Source: an uncultured Porphyromonadaceae bacterium (GTDB lineage: Bacteria > Bacteroidota > Bacteroidia > Bacteroidales > Muribaculaceae). Taken from it: a stretch of DNA of 64,000 bases. This document shows, in pieces, positions 28,226-38,200 of this stretch. The stretch covers positions 62,001 through 126,000 of the forward strand of contig CABUVO010000003.1 of NCBI GenBank assembly GCA_902495075.1, written 5' to 3'. Below the pieces are notes generated by a model. The model had not been told where the DNA came from. It saw nothing but the letters and a program-made list of their open reading frames with translations, and searched no databases. Every line of letters begins with the position of its first letter. The stretch's first letter is position 1. The translations under genes and the position numbers were made by a program.

Positions 28226-30640
28226 ATGAGAAAAATAATATTTCTTACCTTAATGATATTTGCAATAGGCACAAATGCCGCTGAAATGCAAAAATATATA
28301 CGGAACTCAGGAGGTAATTATCTCGGGAGTAACAAAACGATGAGAGCAGTCCTGAAATCTGCAAATTCGTCAGCTCCGATTATGACATTCTCCCCTCAGG
28401 CAGACGGAAGCTATTCAATAAGTTTTGATAATGGAGGAACCCGGGTATACCTTGCAGCAGGAGCAAATGCGGATTCCCCATTGACATTCCAAAGTGAATA
28501 CAATGCTTCCATATGCAATTTCAATCTCGAAAAAGTAGACAATACATTCTCCCGAATCAAAAGCAAAGCCACGAATAAATATGTGGGTGTGGAAAATGTC
28601 ATAAGCGGTACAATCGTCTACGCCAAACATGACGGATCGTCAAGCCTCTGCATGTGGATGCTCAATGATACCGAAACCCACGATGAGGTAGCTGAAGAGA
28701 GGGATTATTATTTATTCCCGGCTCAGAAACTTCAACGCAACGAAGGAGCGGGAGTGAGTCTTTGTTTCTGGGCTAACATGTGTGGCAAAGAATTGTGGAA
28801 TGATTACTATCTTGACCGCCTCATCGACTGGCTCGTAGATCCTGAAGGTCTTAATATAAACCTGTTCAGGTATAACATTGGCGGAGGTGATGACCCCGAA
28901 TGGAAGAATTGTGATGAACATCATTTCGTAACTACAGGAAAAGGAGCCCGCGCTGAATTTGAATCTTTCAAGGATGGTCCTGACAAGCCTTATGATTGGA
29001 CAAGAGACGCAGCGCAGCGTCGTGTGATGTTGAAAATCAAGGAAAAGAGACCGGATGCGGTTTTCGAAGCGTTCTCTAATTCAGCTCCGTGGTGGATGAC
29101 CGTCAGCGGATGCTGCGCGGGAGGACCGACAACCAAAGATGACAACCTGAAACCTGAATATTATGAAGCATTCGCACATTACCTTGTTGACGTATGCAAA
29201 CATTACAAAGATGTATACGGCATCGAGTTCAAGACATTAGAACCTTTCAACGAACCCCAGGCAGAATACTGGGCTGTAGGTCTGAGTCAGGAGGGTTGCC
29301 ATTTCAGCACCGCTTCGCAGGCTGAATTTCTCAAAGTGCTTGCTCCGATTCTGGCAGAAAGCGGACTCTCCACTAAAATATCTACAAGCGATGAAACGAA
29401 TATCCTCCATGCTCTATCAGATATAAAATACTTCAAAAAAGCAGGCGTTGATGATCTTGTGGGTCAGTGGAACACCCATTCATACATAGCCACAGACAGA
29501 AGCCGTAGCCAATATGGCAATCTCGTCAGAGCAACCGGGAAACCACTATGGATGAGCGAATATGGTCCGATGCAGATAGGCAGCGGAATTACCGGTAATC
29601 TCGCAACCATGCAGCAGAAGTTCAATGATCTCCATTATCTGATGCCGAATGCCTGGTTCGACTGGATGTACATGGATTACAGCGACCAATGGAGCACTGT
29701 GTCTTGCGCCTATGAAAACCCGGAGAACGCCGTAAGATTGAAAAACTATTACGTGCATGCTCAGGTAAGCAGATTTATAAAGGCTGGGTACTATTTTGTG
29801 CCATCATTATCATCCAAGACAATAGCAGCCGTAAGTCCGGATGGGTCGGAACTTGTGATAGTGGCACTTAATGATTTGGCTTATCAATCAAAACACACCA
29901 TAACGCTCCCCTACTCTACAATCAACGGCAGTATTGTGTCTTATGTAACAGATACGGAAAAGAATATGGCTTCCGGGAATGAGTGTGAAGTTTTATCTGG
30001 AAACAAAATAAGATTTTCCGTTACGCCTCTAAGCATCGTTACATTCATTGTTCCCATAACATCTACTGCCGTTAATGCCACCCCATCATATGGCGATAAG
30101 TTTGTGATAGTGCCTCAGTCGGCACATGAGATGGCAGTTACAGCCGATAACCAATCCTTGGTTTTGAGCGACATTATTTCGGGAGAGGAGTCACAGATAT
30201 GGACGGTGACGGAAGGTGACAATGGATTAATTCTTACAAACGGAAACGGAAAAACAATATCATATAGCGCTCCTGATTCAAAACTATCTTTAACCAACAC
30301 CGGAGGGACACCATTCACCTTCACCACTGTTGCAGATTATTTTCATGCGATACAAAATTCAGGCAAAGGTCTGGCGCTCACAGGAAATGCTCTGACGGCA
30401 GGCACTCAGATAACAATGGGCTACGATGCCACAGATCCGGAACAGGATACCCGCCATTGGTTATTGCTTAAAGTTGAAGGGAATCAATCTTCGGGTATCA
30501 ATGACATAAACGAAAGTTTAGAAACCGAGACCACCGGTCAAACTGAATATTATGATATCCTCGGACGCAAACTCAATGGACTCCAGCCGGGACTTAATAT
30601 CGTCAAAAAAGGAAAGAAAGTCACCAAAATAATGAATTGA
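28226..30640 (+). CDS. Exported GH30 beta-glycosidase flanked by beta-trefoil-like domains
   Basis: 804 residues from the ATG at 28226 (a GTG two codons earlier is less likely). The signal peptide ends near GTNAA. An N-terminal region (about 22-150, KYIRNSGGNYLGSNK) looks trefoil-like. The GH30 barrel carries SNSAPWWMTVSG, acid/base Glu343 in LEPFNEPQAEYW and nucleophile Glu445 in PLWMSEYGP. A ricin-like domain at about 610-770 (EESQIWTVTEGDNGLIL) and a degenerate sorting tail (YYDILGRKLNGLQPG) follow. The motifs resemble beta-1,6-galactanase-type GH30 (subfamily 5) more than glucosylceramidase; specificity is inference. Confidence 0.85.
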   Translation: MRKIIFLTLMIFAIGTNAAEMQKYIRNSGGNYLGSNKTMRAVLKSANSSAPIMTFSPQADGSYSISFDNGGTRVYLAAGANADSPLTFQSEYNASICNFNLEKVDNTFSRIKSKATNKYVGVENVISGTIVYAKHDGSSSLCMWMLNDTETHDEVAEERDYYLFPAQKLQRNEGAGVSLCFWANMCGKELWNDYYLDRLIDWLVDPEGLNINLFRYNIGGGDDPEWKNCDEHHFVTTGKGARAEFESFKDGPDKPYDWTRDAAQRRVMLKIKEKRPDAVFEAFSNSAPWWMTVSGCCAGGPTTKDDNLKPEYYEAFAHYLVDVCKHYKDVYGIEFKTLEPFNEPQAEYWAVGLSQEGCHFSTASQAEFLKVLAPILAESGLSTKISTSDETNILHALSDIKYFKKAGVDDLVGQWNTHSYIATDRSRSQYGNLVRATGKPLWMSEYGPMQIGSGITGNLATMQQKFNDLHYLMPNAWFDWMYMDYSDQWSTVSCAYENPENAVRLKNYYVHAQVSRFIKAGYYFVPSLSSKTIAAVSPDGSELVIVALNDLAYQSKHTITLPYSTINGSIVSYVTDTEKNMASGNECEVLSGNKIRFSVTPLSIVTFIVPITSTAVNATPSYGDKFVIVPQSAHEMAVTADNQSLVLSDIISGEESQIWTVTEGDNGLILTNGNGKTISYSAPDSKLSLTNTGGTPFTFTTVADYFHAIQNSGKGLALTGNALTAGTQITMGYDATDPEQDTRHWLLLKVEGNQSSGINDINESLETETTGQTEYYDILGRKLNGLQPGLNIVKKGKKVTKIMN

Positions 30641-30648
30641 ATATTATA

Positions 30649-32931
30649 ATGAAAAGATTTGGAATAAGTTTAATTTTAGGTGTAATGCTATCCGGCGGAG
30701 TCATGTCAGCAGACTCCGGAAACAAGAAAATGGATGCATTCATCAACGATCTGATGGGCAGAATGACACTGCGCGAAAAAATCGGGCAGCTGAATCTTGT
30801 GCCTCCGGGTGGTGAATTTGCAACCGGAGAAGAGGTAAAATCCAACATCTGGGAATTGTGTCGAAAGGGAGAACTGGGAGCCGTGCTGAATCTTGCGGAT
30901 GCACAACGCGTCAGGAACATGCAAAAGGTAGCCGTAGAGGAAAGCCGACTCGGAATACCTCTGTTTTTCGGTATTGATGTAATTCACGGTTTCCGCACCA
31001 TATACCCTATTCCGTTAGCACAGGCATGCAGCTGGGACATGAATACCATTGAGCAATGTGCCCGTTTTGCAGCAGAAGAGGTGAGCAGCGAAGGGGTGAA
31101 CTGGACCTTCTCCCCTATGGTGGATGTCAGTCTGGATGCGCGCTGGGGGCGGATCATGGAGGGAAGTGGAGAAGATCCTTTTCTCGGAAGCCGCATAGCG
31201 GAAGCAATGGTGCGCGGATACCAAGGAGACATGTCAAAACCGGGTAATATCATGGCGTGCGTAAAACATTATGCTCTTTACGGCGCATCTGAAGCAGGCA
31301 GGGATTACAATACGGTAGACATGAGTCATCTCAGGATGTACAATCAATACTTTCCTCCCTATAAGGCGGCGGTGAAGGCGGGTGCTATGTCTGTGATGAC
31401 GTCATTCAACATAGTTGACGGTGAACATGCCACAGCCAACCGCTGGCTACTTGATGATGTGATGAGAAATCAGTTTGGTTTCAACGGATTTATTGTAACC
31501 GATTACGGCAGCATCGGAGAGATGACAAATCATGGTTTCGGAGATTTAAAAAACAATTCCGCCAAAGCCTTGAAGGCAGGCACAGACCTTGACATGTGTT
31601 CCCTCGGTTATTTGAACACCCTTGAGCAGGCTGTTGCCGACGGTCTTGTTGCAGAGTCAGATATCGACAAGGCGTGCAGAAGGATCCTTGAAGCTAAATA
31701 TCGTCTTGGTCTGTTTGATAATCCTTACAAGTATTGCAGCAAAAGCCCGGAAGAGGTAAACAAGATTATCTTCAATCGCAAATACCGTGATCTTTCACGC
31801 AAGATGGCTGCTGAAACTTTCGTGTTGCTTAAAAACGCACCGGTTTCAAAAAAGCCATTGCTTCCACTCAGAAAGAGCGGTAAGATTGCCCTCATCGGAC
31901 CTCTTGCCGATGCGCGAGAGAACCTTACCGGCAGCTGGATCTGGCCTGTTCCGAAACATTGCAAATATAAATCTCTGCGGGAGGCAATGGAGGAAACACT
32001 TAAAGGTAAAGCTGAACTTCTTTATGCCCAAGGATGCAATCTCTGTTCTGACCCACAATTACAAGAAGACGTGCAGGCGTCATATATCTTGCGGGGAGAT
32101 AATGAAAAGATGAACGAAGAGGCGTTGCGGATAGCAGAACAGGCAGACATCATAGTATGCGCCATGGGCGAAGGGAAAGACTTTTCCGGCGAAGACCACA
32201 GCATGGTCAATATATCCATGCCCGATACTCAGCTGGATCTACTGAAGAAACTAAAAGAAACCGGCAAGCCTATAATACTCCTTAATTTTTCCGGCAGACC
32301 AACCGTGATGAAATGGGAAGAGGAAAATATTCCGGCTATTATGAATGTATGGTTTCCGGGAACCGAGGGGGCGGATGCTATTTGCGATGTCATCTTCGGA
32401 GACAAGTCCCCATGCGGACGTCTCACAGTCAGTATGCCGCAACATGTAGGACAGGAACCTCTTTATTACAACCAATTGCCCACCGGACGCCCCGTAGGAG
32501 AAGGAGCCGATAAATTTGTTCTTTGGAAATCCAATTATCTTGATGTCCGCAATGATGCGCTTTTCCCATTTGGCTATGGATTGAGCTATACTTCTTTCAA
32601 TTATGGGGAAATGAATGTAGACACAGATGAGGATAGTGTAACGGTAAGTGTAGATGTTACAAACTCCGGAGACTGTGACGGATACGAAGTAGTGCAGTGT
32701 TATATCCACGATCTTGCCTGTCGTTATTCGCGTCCGATAAAAGAGCTGAAAGGTTTTGAGAGAGTATTTCTCAAAAAGGGTGAAACCAAAAAGATTCACA
32801 TCAAATTGAGCAAAGAGGATCTCAGCTTCTACGATTCGGTGGGTAATCTGATTTTCGAACCTGGAGAATTTGACATAATGATCGGTGCAAATTCAAGAGA
32901 CCTTCAATCAAAACGAATCTTAATGAAATAA
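30649..32931 (+). CDS. bglX: Exported GH3 beta-glycosidase (beta-glucosidase-like)
   Basis: 760 residues from the ATG at 30649; an overlapping in-frame TTG at 30637 is not preferred. The signal peptide ends at GGVMSA. The (alpha/beta)8 domain has nucleophile Asp285 in GFIVTDYGS. The alpha/beta sandwich has the probable acid/base Glu515 in GEDHSMVN. A fibronectin-III-like C-terminal domain (NSGDCDGYEVVQCYIHD, then LKKGETKKIHI) completes the usual layout. It would release terminal beta-linked sugars from the GH30 products. It begins 8 bases after the GH30 stop. Confidence 0.93.
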   Translation: MKRFGISLILGVMLSGGVMSADSGNKKMDAFINDLMGRMTLREKIGQLNLVPPGGEFATGEEVKSNIWELCRKGELGAVLNLADAQRVRNMQKVAVEESRLGIPLFFGIDVIHGFRTIYPIPLAQACSWDMNTIEQCARFAAEEVSSEGVNWTFSPMVDVSLDARWGRIMEGSGEDPFLGSRIAEAMVRGYQGDMSKPGNIMACVKHYALYGASEAGRDYNTVDMSHLRMYNQYFPPYKAAVKAGAMSVMTSFNIVDGEHATANRWLLDDVMRNQFGFNGFIVTDYGSIGEMTNHGFGDLKNNSAKALKAGTDLDMCSLGYLNTLEQAVADGLVAESDIDKACRRILEAKYRLGLFDNPYKYCSKSPEEVNKIIFNRKYRDLSRKMAAETFVLLKNAPVSKKPLLPLRKSGKIALIGPLADARENLTGSWIWPVPKHCKYKSLREAMEETLKGKAELLYAQGCNLCSDPQLQEDVQASYILRGDNEKMNEEALRIAEQADIIVCAMGEGKDFSGEDHSMVNISMPDTQLDLLKKLKETGKPIILLNFSGRPTVMKWEEENIPAIMNVWFPGTEGADAICDVIFGDKSPCGRLTVSMPQHVGQEPLYYNQLPTGRPVGEGADKFVLWKSNYLDVRNDALFPFGYGLSYTSFNYGEMNVDTDEDSVTVSVDVTNSGDCDGYEVVQCYIHDLACRYSRPIKELKGFERVFLKKGETKKIHIKLSKEDLSFYDSVGNLIFEPGEFDIMIGANSRDLQSKRILMK

Positions 32932-32934
32932 GTA

Positions 32935-33106
32935 ATTCAACTTTCGCAAACGGAAAGTTGAAGTTTATAAGTTTAATTGCGCAGTGCGCAGTTTATGAGT
33001 TTATTTGTTTGGTGGGAATGAATATAAACTCAGTCATATTCGCATCGGATAAACTTTTAAACTTCTAAACTCTTAAACTTTAAGTTGAAGCTTGCGAAAC
33101 TTAAAT
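32935..33106 (+). repeat. Palindromic intergenic repeat, family 2, copy C
   Basis: 172 bases starting 3 bases after the GH3 stop and ending 11 bases before the next start codon. The outer parts are almost identical to copy B; the central 35 bases have diverged. It contains the small palindrome GCGCAGTGCGC. Confidence 0.88.
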
Positions 33107-33117
33107 AAGTATAAATT

Positions 33118-33801
33118 ATGAAGAGATTATTCGGATTAGTGATACTCTTAACGGTTTTGAGCAGCATTAGTCATGCTCAGGATTACCGTGGCAATGAACC
33201 TCAATCCGTCAACTACCTTCAGGGGAAAGTCCTGTCGGTAGTGGGCGACAGCGAAGCTGCCGGTGACAAAAACGGGATAAAAGATACGTACGTCTATTAT
33301 ATTGCCGAAAGAAACTGCATGAAGGTTAACAATCTTGCTCTCAATGGTCAGAAGTTGTGCAACGCCATAGAAGGTAAGGACTGGCCTGCCTTGATCGACT
33401 ACTACCGAAACATCCCTGAAGAGTCGGACTATATCCTGGTACACATCGGATATAATGATGACTTCAATCCGTATGAATGCAACGAATCCTGTGATTCGCT
33501 ATCATTCAAGGGGGCTTTCAATCATTTGATCAAGGGGCTCACGGAAACATATCCAAATGCCAGAATCGGCGTAATATGCCCGTATCATTTCAACGGAGAG
33601 CCCTCTCGCAAGGACCGGGCTGAATGGATGAAACAACGTTGCAATCAACTGCACGTTCAATGTATCGACGGATGCGCGGCTTCAGGTCTTGACTGGAATA
33701 ATCCCAATCAGAAGGATTTTTTCCGTGATGAAGTTCATCTTTCAATCAAAGGGCATAAACGAATGTCTTACATATATGAGCAATTTTTAAGAGGGTTATG
33801 A
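33118..33801 (+). CDS. Exported SGNH/GDSL-like hydrolase
   Basis: 227 residues with a signal peptide ending at SHAQ. Block I is VVGDSEAAGD with the catalytic serine. ILVHIGYNDD is a block III-like motif. DEVHLSIKGH supplies the Asp-His pair of block V. It is probably an O-acetyl or similar esterase acting on the locus substrate. Its ORF overlaps the next gene by 4 bases (ATGA), so the two are translationally coupled. Confidence 0.8.
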   Translation: MKRLFGLVILLTVLSSISHAQDYRGNEPQSVNYLQGKVLSVVGDSEAAGDKNGIKDTYVYYIAERNCMKVNNLALNGQKLCNAIEGKDWPALIDYYRNIPEESDYILVHIGYNDDFNPYECNESCDSLSFKGAFNHLIKGLTETYPNARIGVICPYHFNGEPSRKDRAEWMKQRCNQLHVQCIDGCAASGLDWNNPNQKDFFRDEVHLSIKGHKRMSYIYEQFLRGL

Positions 33802-35186
33802 TGAATAGGCAATTTATCCGACTGATGCTCTTAGGTGTTCCATTCGCAATGTCTTCAAACATATGTGAAGCAGAGAAAACAGTTAGACTGCTGCTCGGCG
33901 ACGAACGCGTAATCGTACGCGGTATCCGTCCGGAGGAACACTTGTGGGGACCTTATCAGTTTCCTCGTCCATTTAAGGATGGCTCACGGCTGTTGGTATC
34001 CGTGCATGTGGAAAGCGATGACATTGAATCGTATGGCAGCACAAGCCGTTGGTTTGAAAGCACAGACAGAGGGCACAGCTGGAAAGAGGTTAGCCCCAAG
34101 GTAGATGCAGAATGCGGCTTGCGACTCCCTAACGGAGACAGGCTATATTTCCCGCCTCAGTCGGGAATGGATGTGAGCGACTATAAAATGACTCCGATAG
34201 AGTTCTATACGCCTGATTACGATTTCAGCGCAAAAGCCGATTCCCTGACACTTCCCATTCCTGACGGCATCACTTACTGGATGTGGAACACAGAGATACG
34301 TGCTTACGATGCAGACAGACTTCCGGAACCACTTTGCAAAAAGGAATGGTCTGCGCTCCGCATTCCATCCGGCTCCGATCAACCTGTGATTGAAAATGTG
34401 AAAATAGAATGGCCTCGACTCACAAAAGTTGTGCATACACAAGGAGGCAAATCGATAATGAAAGGTGTATTTCCACGAGGAAACTCCAAAATCGGACCGG
34501 ATGGAGCCATATGGGTTAGCGCATTCTCCGGAGAGGGTCATATAAATCCTGAAAACGGACAATACAGCCCTTATTATTCAGCAGAATTGTTTCGTTCAGA
34601 CGACATGGGACACTCCTTTAAACTCCACAGTCATATGGAATACCCTGCCAATGGTAATGAGTATCCTTATTTAAGCGGAGGTTTTTCGGATAGTGACTTC
34701 GAATGGATGCCGGACGGCTCTATGGTTTGGTTTTTCAGATCCAACTGGTTTGCCAGCACGGGAGAAGAATGGTCGCCTATGTATATGTCTCGATCAACCG
34801 ACATGGGAAAGACATGGAGCAAACCGGAACGTTTTTCTAAGTTGGGAACATTACCACGTTTATGTCCTCTTGAATGCGGAACTACTTTGTTATGCTACGC
34901 TCGACCTGGCACCTTTGTGCAGGCGACAGTTAATGACAGCGGCACATCCTGGACCTCTCCTCTTGAAATAATGACTCCGGACGACCGTTCTTCTCTCGGT
35001 AATATAAAAGTGAAAGGCAAGCCTAATTTCCATCAGTGGACAGGATCCTGCAATAACCCTGAATTGATTGCGATAGATGATAACACAGCATTGATTTTCT
35101 ATAGCGATTTCTATTATCCCGATGAGCATGGCGTCAAGCGCAAAACCATCCTTTGCAGGGAAATCAAAGTAGAAATCATTGATTAA
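33798..35186 (+). CDS. Exported sialidase-fold (Asp-box/BNR) protein
   Basis: A 462-residue propeller protein. The signal peptide ends near NICEAE. Four Asp-box-like repeats are visible: STDRGHSW, SDDMGHSF, STDMGKTW and NDSGTSW. An Arg-rich entry motif (YQFPRPFKDGSRLL) resembles the N-terminal sialidase region but is not the canonical FRIP. It could be an exo-glycosidase acting on the locus glycan or a binding protein; true sialidase activity is not supported by context. It is coupled to the SGNH hydrolase gene and is the last enzyme-like gene of the locus. Confidence 0.78.
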   Translation: MMNRQFIRLMLLGVPFAMSSNICEAEKTVRLLLGDERVIVRGIRPEEHLWGPYQFPRPFKDGSRLLVSVHVESDDIESYGSTSRWFESTDRGHSWKEVSPKVDAECGLRLPNGDRLYFPPQSGMDVSDYKMTPIEFYTPDYDFSAKADSLTLPIPDGITYWMWNTEIRAYDADRLPEPLCKKEWSALRIPSGSDQPVIENVKIEWPRLTKVVHTQGGKSIMKGVFPRGNSKIGPDGAIWVSAFSGEGHINPENGQYSPYYSAELFRSDDMGHSFKLHSHMEYPANGNEYPYLSGGFSDSDFEWMPDGSMVWFFRSNWFASTGEEWSPMYMSRSTDMGKTWSKPERFSKLGTLPRLCPLECGTTLLCYARPGTFVQATVNDSGTSWTSPLEIMTPDDRSSLGNIKVKGKPNFHQWTGSCNNPELIAIDDNTALIFYSDFYYPDEHGVKRKTILCREIKVEIID

Positions 35187-35225
35187 CATCAGCGCAAATA
35201 TCATTTGCAGTTAAAAATCCGTTAA

Positions 35226-35259
35226 TTAACAGGATACGCATCGTAGCGTATCCTGTTAA
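35226..35259 (+). terminator. Hairpin closing the utilization locus
   Basis: A perfect 14-base stem TTAACAGGATACGC (35226-35239 with 35246-35259) around a 6-base loop, followed by TATTTTG. It separates the Asp-box protein gene from the CHAT gene, whose start codon is 12 bases downstream. Confidence 0.7.
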
Positions 35260-35271
35260 TATTTTGTGCAA

Positions 35272-38200
35272 ATGAGAGCAACGATTATCTTCATATTATT
35301 TTTCTTTTCATGCGTTTTGGGTATGGCGGAGGTTTCTACGCCGTTCGAGGCTATACGTCAACACCGCGAGTGGATGAGCAAAAATACTCCCAAACCGGAA
35401 ACACTATCCGACGAGGATCTTATGCTTCATGCGCAGCAGATAATCGATCTGCGTCTTCAGGAACCGGAAGCATTCGATATCCTTGTGGCTGCCTCGAAAA
35501 AGGTGCCGGAAGTTGAAGCCTACATCAACTGGACTGCCACTCTCGACTGCGACACCCTTTTCCATCGCAAGCGCGATGCTTTCCGCGGCATGGCGGATTT
35601 CCTCGATACCACGCATCCCGGCTGTTATGGCGCCCGCAAGATCAGAACAAGTTGGCTCGGGGTTGAAAGTATCTACCGCGATGTCATTCCTGAGTTCGAT
35701 AAACTGATAAAAGAACAAGAGAAAACTTGTAATAAAAACTCTTCAAAGAGAGAAAAAGCTTTGCTTTTATTAATGCGCATGGCTAAATTCCAATGCCGAG
35801 CTACGCTTGAACAGGTCGACAATCCGCTTCACTACCCGGAGATGTGGGAGATTGAGGATGAAGTGCTAAAGCTCTACCCTATCGCTTCCTCTGATATTGA
35901 TGCCGACCGTATCGATCTTTATACAGAAATCGCATCTTTGAAAAGCATGCCTCAAACCGACAGTAATGTGCGTCTTATGTTGGAAGAAGACAGGGATCCT
36001 TTCGATAACCGCACGATGTATCAATACATTGGAAAATATCGCGATTACCAATGTAATTCCGGTTACTATCTTGAAAAAGCTTTTGAACTAAGTTCCAAGA
36101 TATTTGGAGATTTCCATCCCTGCACGGCAACAGTTTCTTACTTTCACACACAATTCAATGTGCATAATACAGTAATGGATGAGGATCTCGCAGACAATGT
36201 TCGTAACCTCAACGACTATTTCTCTTTTTATTATCCTTCACGATCCCTTGAAGCAAAAACCGTAAGGACGCTCAAGGCTCTTGCCGATCAGATTCTCACC
36301 GGAAATGCAAACATTGATTCTGATATTTCCGATATTCTTTATGTAACGGGTCTAACTTATGGGAATGACAATACCTATTATCTCAACACACTCTCCCTCT
36401 TAACCACCTTCCAGATTTTTAACAGTACTGATTACAAATCATGCCTTGATAATTACGAGAATCAATGCAAAAATATATGTAAGGACATTCTTCATCAATC
36501 CTACTGGATGGCTTATAATTGCGCAACCATGAAAGACCGGGATCCCGGCGAGGGAGTTAGAAGAATGTCAATTCTTAAAGACAATTATCTTAAATATCAC
36601 GATGGATCAGCCATATCTGTGACTCTTGGTAATGAACTCGCAGATTTCTATAATCTTTCGGCTTACGACCCGGTTACGTCTTCTGAAATCCATAAAACAC
36701 TATTGCAGGATACCGAAAAACTTTATGGTCGTCCGTCAGCAATGTATTATCAGGAAGCTCTTGTAAGTCATATTGTTTCAAACAACGGACAAAAGGCTGA
36801 TGAAATAAACAATCTAAACAATCTTATAAAAGAGGTGGAAAAAGAACAATTCACCGGCAAAAATTTTATTCTCAGACACATGCGGGCACAAAAAGCAGCA
36901 TATTTTTGGTTGTGCAATCAATATGAAAACGCCCATAAAGCTTATCAGGAACTATTTGCTGTTACCCCGGATAAGAGAATAATACTTCTTGAACGGATTC
37001 GAGACGCACAATGTCGCGTTCTTGCTAATATTGATAAACATAATATCGATGCTGTCACCAAAGAATTGAGAAAAGAGATAGATGATGAGAATCAGAATTA
37101 TTTATCTCCCGGCATTTTTATGGAAATGGGATATTTATACAATCACATTAACATGCACGATGATGCTCTCGTCATGTTTGAGAAAGCTCTTGAAGCCCAT
37201 AATTACCAGACTGCATCTTTTGATGACGAGTATCTTGAGATTTCACAACAACTGGCATCGCTGTATAAAATAACCGGTAATAGAGTGGCGGCTGCTCGTT
37301 TAATTACTAAAGACCGAGAATTAATACGCAACTCGCATCTCCTAACCCCGAGTCCTCAAATAGTAAATTACGTTATAGACGGATATTATAGGGCCACAGG
37401 CAACAATGATTTTAATTCTGCGTTCCTGTATCTTTCAACTGCGTGGAATCTTATAGATAGAATGGTCACATCTTCCGGAAAATCTGATTATATCCTTTAC
37501 ACATCAGGAGTAACAATATGTCAGGCTTTCACTCATTTAGCATATAAAATTAAAGCCAGCATAAAAGAAGCTAAAGAGAGCATGGGAGAGGATGATTTTG
37601 CTGAATATTCATCAGTCTTAACCCAGCTTGACGAGCAGTTTATGCAAGTTTTTCCTACGATACGCGATGGAATGTTAGAAATGGAAGAACGGTTCCCTTC
37701 TGTTGACTATGATTACAAGACCAATCCCAATTACCTCTCACTTCTCAAAGCATTGAGCACATATTATGTAGCATGCGAGCCAGATCTCAATAAAGCTGAA
37801 GCCTATATGCAAAAGGCTCTTGCCATCTCGGACAATCCTTTTGATCGACGAGATGTTTGCTTTGACCTCGCAGGAATATTTAACGAAGCAGGAGATTCTA
37901 CGCGAAGCAAGCACTATATGGACATGGCATACGACATCACTGAAAAAAATATTGAAAGCATGGGGATTGAAGACAAGGCACGACTCATGTCATATCGTTT
38001 CAATTCAGCAATGGAATCCGGCGATATCCCAACCACCTCTAAGCTTGCAAAAGAGATATATTCCGAAAATCGCAAAATGCTTGACCGCAATTTCCAGCTG
38101 ATGTCTTCAACGGAACAAGACCAGTTCTTTAATTCTTTCGGAGACCCGGCGTGGGCTCTCACATCCGTGCTTGAAAAAGAGCCGGAGAAATTTGCCTCGG

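Noticed and set aside
33798..35186. Calling the Asp-box protein a true sialidase
   Set aside because: The canonical arginine motif is not evident and no sialic acid genes are nearby; only the fold is supported.
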